A stretch of 64,000 bases of DNA from NCBI RefSeq assembly GCF_003732225.1, contig NZ_MOBJ01000022.1:1-64000 (forward strand), read 5' to 3'. A program made the position numbers and the translations under genes. Of the stretch, positions 62,957 through 64,000 are shown in pieces (position 1 is the first letter of the stretch; the number at the start of each line of letters is the position of its first letter). This DNA comes from Pseudomonas brassicacearum (lineage in GTDB: Bacteria; Pseudomonadota; Gammaproteobacteria; Pseudomonadales; Pseudomonadaceae). The notes under the pieces are model-generated. The model did not search any database. It saw only the letters and a program-made list of their open reading frames with translations, and was not told the origin of the DNA.

Positions 62957-63260
62957 AATGGCACCTGCTGAGGGATGAAAGTGATGTCAGTAAAGCAGGT
63001 AAGTCTAATGATTAAAAACACCGAAAGTGCGGTGAGCAAACGATCTCACTGTCTGTCTTGTCAGTCCAATCACACGTATTGAACGAGCGATTGGTCAGCT
63101 CTATCACGACCGAATTCAATCTGCATAAGTCATCATGGTGGGTGAGAAAGTTTTCGATAGAGGCGCTCGATAAACCGGTTGGCCAGAACGATTAGACAGT
63201 GACTGTTTTAGCGAATTAGCCTCTGGCAATTGTTTTCATTATTGCCTGCCGGAGAATGAC
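62957..63260. other. Divergent promoter region of the LysR and moaB genes
   Basis: A 304-base gene-free gap. It is moderately AT-rich and probably carries both promoters. A CGGAG ribosome site precedes the moaB ATG. No operator or RNA motif was recognised. Confidence 0.4.
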
Positions 63261-63800
63261 ATGAGCGTTAAGTCGGATGCGTTATTTGTACCGTTGAATA
63301 TGGCTGTGTTGACCGTCAGTGATACCCGTGACTATGCCAACGATACCTCCGGGCAATTGCTGGTCAGTCGATTACTGGAAGCTGGACACACGCTGAGTGA
63401 GCGAAACTTGCTCAAGGATGACCTGTACAAAATCCGCGCCCAGGTAGCCTGCTGGATTGCCGATGAAAATATTCAGGTGGTGCTGATTACCGGAGGCACT
63501 GGATTCACCGGGCGCGACAGCACACCTGAGGCTGTGAGCTGTTTGCTGGATAAGCAGATTGACGGCTTTGGCGAGCTGTTTCGGGCGATTTCCATCCTCG
63601 ACATCGGCACCTCCACGGTTCAGAGCCGGGCCTTGGCCGGATTGGCCAACGGTACGCTGGTGTGTTGCCTGCCAGGTTCGACAGGTGCCTGTCGAACCGC
63701 ATGGGAAGGCATTCTTGCCGAGCAGTTGGATGCACGCCACAGACCGTGCAATTTCGTGCCGCACCTCAAGCCCGTGCAAGCCTGCGGGTCGCGGGGATGA
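63261..63800 (+). CDS. moaB: Molybdenum cofactor biosynthesis protein MoaB
   Basis: The 179-residue protein is of the MoaB/MogA family (PLNMAVLTVSDTRDYANDTSGQLLVSRLLEAGH; VVLITGGTGFTGRDSTPEAVSCLLDKQIDGFGELFR; LPGSTGACRTAWEGILAEQLD). The GGTG and PGS motifs bind molybdopterin; the family adenylylates it. The stop overlaps the start of a moeA-like gene (ATGA), so the two were co-translated. Confidence 0.93.
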   Translation: MSVKSDALFVPLNMAVLTVSDTRDYANDTSGQLLVSRLLEAGHTLSERNLLKDDLYKIRAQVACWIADENIQVVLITGGTGFTGRDSTPEAVSCLLDKQIDGFGELFRAISILDIGTSTVQSRALAGLANGTLVCCLPGSTGACRTAWEGILAEQLDARHRPCNFVPHLKPVQACGSRG

Positions 63801-63907
63801 GTCAGTCACAGCTGATGTCTGTGGAGGAAGCCATCGCCAGTCTATTGGCCATGGCCGAGGCCCGACACTTGCAATGTGGGAACCGGGGGGGGCCACCAAG
63901 TTGTTAG
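63797..63907 (+). pseudogene. moeA: Truncated moeA-like gene
   Basis: The reading frame opens MSQSQLMSVEEAIASLLAMA, which matches the N terminus of MoeA/Glp, and then loses similarity at about codon 27 (HLQCGNRGGPPSC) and stops at 63907. MoeA is normally about 400 residues, so more than 90% is missing. The sequence after it runs into what looks like a half-terminator and a mobile repeat end at 63939. The molybdate-inserting step must come from another gene copy. Confidence 0.7.
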
Positions 63908-63938
63908 CCGGCTGAAATGACGAAGGCCTCGCACGGGG

Positions 63939-64000
63939 TAATGCCGGTAAGTTAAGCGCAATACTGAACCTGTGGCGAGGGAGCTTGCTCCCGCTGGACT
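63939..64000. mobile_element. Left end of a MITE related to the one at 40658
   Basis: TAATGCCGGTAAGTTA (63939-63954) matches 14 of 16 bases of the 40658 element end, and the following bases continue in a similar way (agcgcaatac). A type-A-like REP (ggcgagggagcttgctcccg) begins near 63975. The other end lies outside the window. Confidence 0.55.

Noticed and set aside
1..64000. CRISPR arrays, tRNA and rRNA genes
   Set aside because: No regularly spaced identical repeats with unique spacers were seen, and no tRNA- or rRNA-like sequence was recognised by eye.

Overview
The window is a chromosomal segment of a Pseudomonas, most likely of the P. fluorescens group. Three signs point there: high GC in most genes, several kinds of Pseudomonas-type REP palindromes between genes, and gene content typical of the genus (split PqiA, gamma-glutamylated putrescine route, many LysR regulators, several polyamine-type ABC transporters). 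No rRNA, tRNA, CRISPR array or intact transposase gene was recognised. Everything here is read from sequence; no database search was run.

Layout. 0-10 kb: DUF2784 membrane protein, a lipoprotein, the pqi lipid-transport operon (pqiA as two genes, pqiB, pqiC), a CBS protein, a small hypothetical, DNA polymerase II (polB) and an aldo/keto reductase. 10-15 kb: an SsuF-like molbindin, then a glyA-benE operon divergent from a MocR regulator; the gap between them carries four copies of a 12-mer that look like operators. 15-25 kb: putrescine locus with an ABC transporter (potG, potH, potI) and all four enzymes of the gamma-glutamyl route (puuA, puuB, puuC, puuD) plus puuR. 25-28.5 kb: an atypical DapF paralogue with one catalytic cysteine replaced, and a divergent LysR/aldehyde dehydrogenase pair.

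28.9-32.4 kb is the most interesting metabolic locus: a compact operon of an isonitrile synthase (PvcA/IsnA family), a HAD phosphatase, and a second isonitrile synthase fused to an Fe(II)/2-oxoglutarate oxygenase. It looks like a small, self-contained isocyanide natural-product pathway. 34.1-36.3 kb is an AT-rich two-gene island (AAA ATPase plus DUF4435 Toprim-like protein) that matches the PARIS anti-phage system.

36.8-49 kb: a methyltransferase, a small DUF6124/DUF3077-like gene whose leader can base-pair with its own ribosome binding site, then a catabolic set (amidase, NCS1 permease, LysR, ArgE-like deacylase, DUF1028, RidA, flavin monooxygenase) suited to a nitrogen-rich amide or heterocycle; then DUF3087, a GNAT acetyltransferase and an orphan DinJ/RelB antitoxin. 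49.6-62 kb: a LysR/FAD-oxidase/binding-protein group, an RlmI-like methyltransferase, a cytochrome b561-YceI pair, and an amidase with a second complete polyamine-type ABC transporter and LysR regulator. 62-64 kb: a LysR regulator, moaB, and a moeA-like gene cut off after about 27 codons next to a mobile repeat.

Small mobile elements are conspicuous. A 205-bp element with perfect 16-bp inverted ends sits inside a terminator at 40.66 kb, flanked by a perfect 12-bp target duplication, and a related end begins 62 bp before the end of the window. Paired REP sequences (REPINs) of at least three sequence types lie between many operons.
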